A stretch of DNA of 64,000 nucleotides, from NCBI GenBank assembly GCA_030065615.1, contig JASJDR010000005.1:16702-80701 (forward strand), given 5' to 3'. The notes beneath the pieces are model-generated. The model searched no databases. It had not been told where the DNA came from and worked only from the letters and a program-made list of their open reading frames with translations. This DNA comes from Xenococcus sp. MO_188.B8 (GTDB lineage Bacteria > Cyanobacteriota > Cyanobacteriia > Cyanobacteriales > Xenococcaceae). The stretch's first letter is position 1. Each line of letters begins with the position of its first letter. The position numbers and the translations under genes were made by a program. Shown one piece after another: positions 63,836-64,000 of the stretch.

Positions 63836-64000
63836 ATGGCAACTTCAAGGTTAAAAACAATCAGAGCTTATTTGCGTCCCCATTGGCAGATCGTATCTTT
63901 CGGGATTCTTTCACTACTATTAGTTAATATTGTCAGTGCTTATCTTCCCCTGCTGATTAGTAATAGTATCGATCAACTCAAAACTGGTTTCAGTTTTGCT
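63836..64000 (+). CDS. ABC exporter (membrane plus ATPase type), N-terminal part only
   Basis: The 55 codons available read MATSRLKTIRAYLRPHWQIV, SFGILSLLLVNIVSAYLPLL and ISNSIDQLKTGFSF, the first helix and first loop of an ABC exporter of the MsbA/MdlB type: 'L..YLRPHW...I...L..LL.VN....YLPLLI...ID.L'. The ATPase domain lies beyond the window. The start is ATG 63836. It should export a lipid, peptide or drug-like molecule; the substrate cannot be guessed. Confidence 0.75.
   Translation, partial: MATSRLKTIRAYLRPHWQIVSFGILSLLLVNIVSAYLPLLISNSIDQLKTGFSFA

Overview
The window is a 64 kb piece of a cyanobacterial chromosome. The evidence is the many copies of the HIP1 octamer GCGATCGC in genes and spacers, a dark-operative protochlorophyllide reductase pair (chlL, chlN), a cyanobacterial SigF-type sigma factor, and cyanobacteria-typical families (DUF29, DUF4912 with a Rho-N-like head, an ABC1/UbiB kinase). 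The DNA is AT-rich, with long spacers full of short palindromes and decayed genes. A unicellular or colonial cyanobacterium with a repeat-rich genome, perhaps of the Stanieria/Pleurocapsa type, is a reasonable inference. The species cannot be read from the sequence.

Layout. 1-5.4 kb: tail of a HicA-like toxin, a PAS-PAS-GGDEF-EAL enzyme, a TPR-sulfotransferase fusion and a GNAT acetyltransferase. 5.6-12 kb: hisS, a NADAR remnant, an ATP-grasp enzyme, an M16 peptidase, a TetR regulator and a Prx6-type peroxiredoxin. 12-16.9 kb: a Ser/Thr kinase with an expanding C-terminal repeat, two tandem CBS proteins and a transposase remnant. 16.9-20 kb: pdxH, an L,D-transpeptidase, and a RAYT-type HUH transposase between palindromic repeats, then a YchJ-like protein. 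20-29 kb: a secreted trypsin-like protease, aldo/keto reductase, aat, 2-Cys peroxiredoxin, sigF, a glutaminyl cyclase-like lipoprotein and recQ. 29-36 kb: TRAP permease pair, CDF metal exporter, MnmC-like methyltransferase, HD-GYP protein with a substituted receiver, glmU. 36-44.6 kb: UbiB-like kinase, GAF histidine kinase, FHA-PAS-GGDEF-EAL protein with a degenerate GGDEF site, ilvD. 44.8-55.2 kb: VanZ-like membrane protein, secreted GH24 lysozyme with two CRP-like sites, DUF29, chlN and chlL, small unknown genes, DUF4912 protein. 55.5-60.5 kb: MIF-like tautomerase and a complete four-gene sugar/osmolyte ABC importer of the Ggt/alpha-glucoside type. 60.5-64 kb: a ComM remnant, a compact three-gene unit (membrane GTPase, single-pass membrane protein, unrecognised soluble protein), a small MITE inside that unit, an IS1-like remnant, and the start of an ABC exporter.

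How the genes work together. Most are housekeeping or sensory genes in ones and twos. The clear functional units are the TRAP pair, the ABC importer, the chlL-chlN pair, the tandem CBS pair and the three-gene GTPase unit. Two c-di-GMP enzymes and one HD-GYP protein make this a c-di-GMP-rich stretch, and two of the three carry substitutions in classic catalytic or phosphorylation residues.

The best candidate for an undescribed system is the GTPase unit at 60.9-63.3 kb. The repeat landscape is the second theme: a RAYT gene with palindromes that show a compensatory base pair, GTAG...CTAC palindromes, an 88-base MITE with a 4-base target duplication, and a 40-base near-repeat upstream of two unrelated genes. 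No tRNA, rRNA or CRISPR array was recognised.
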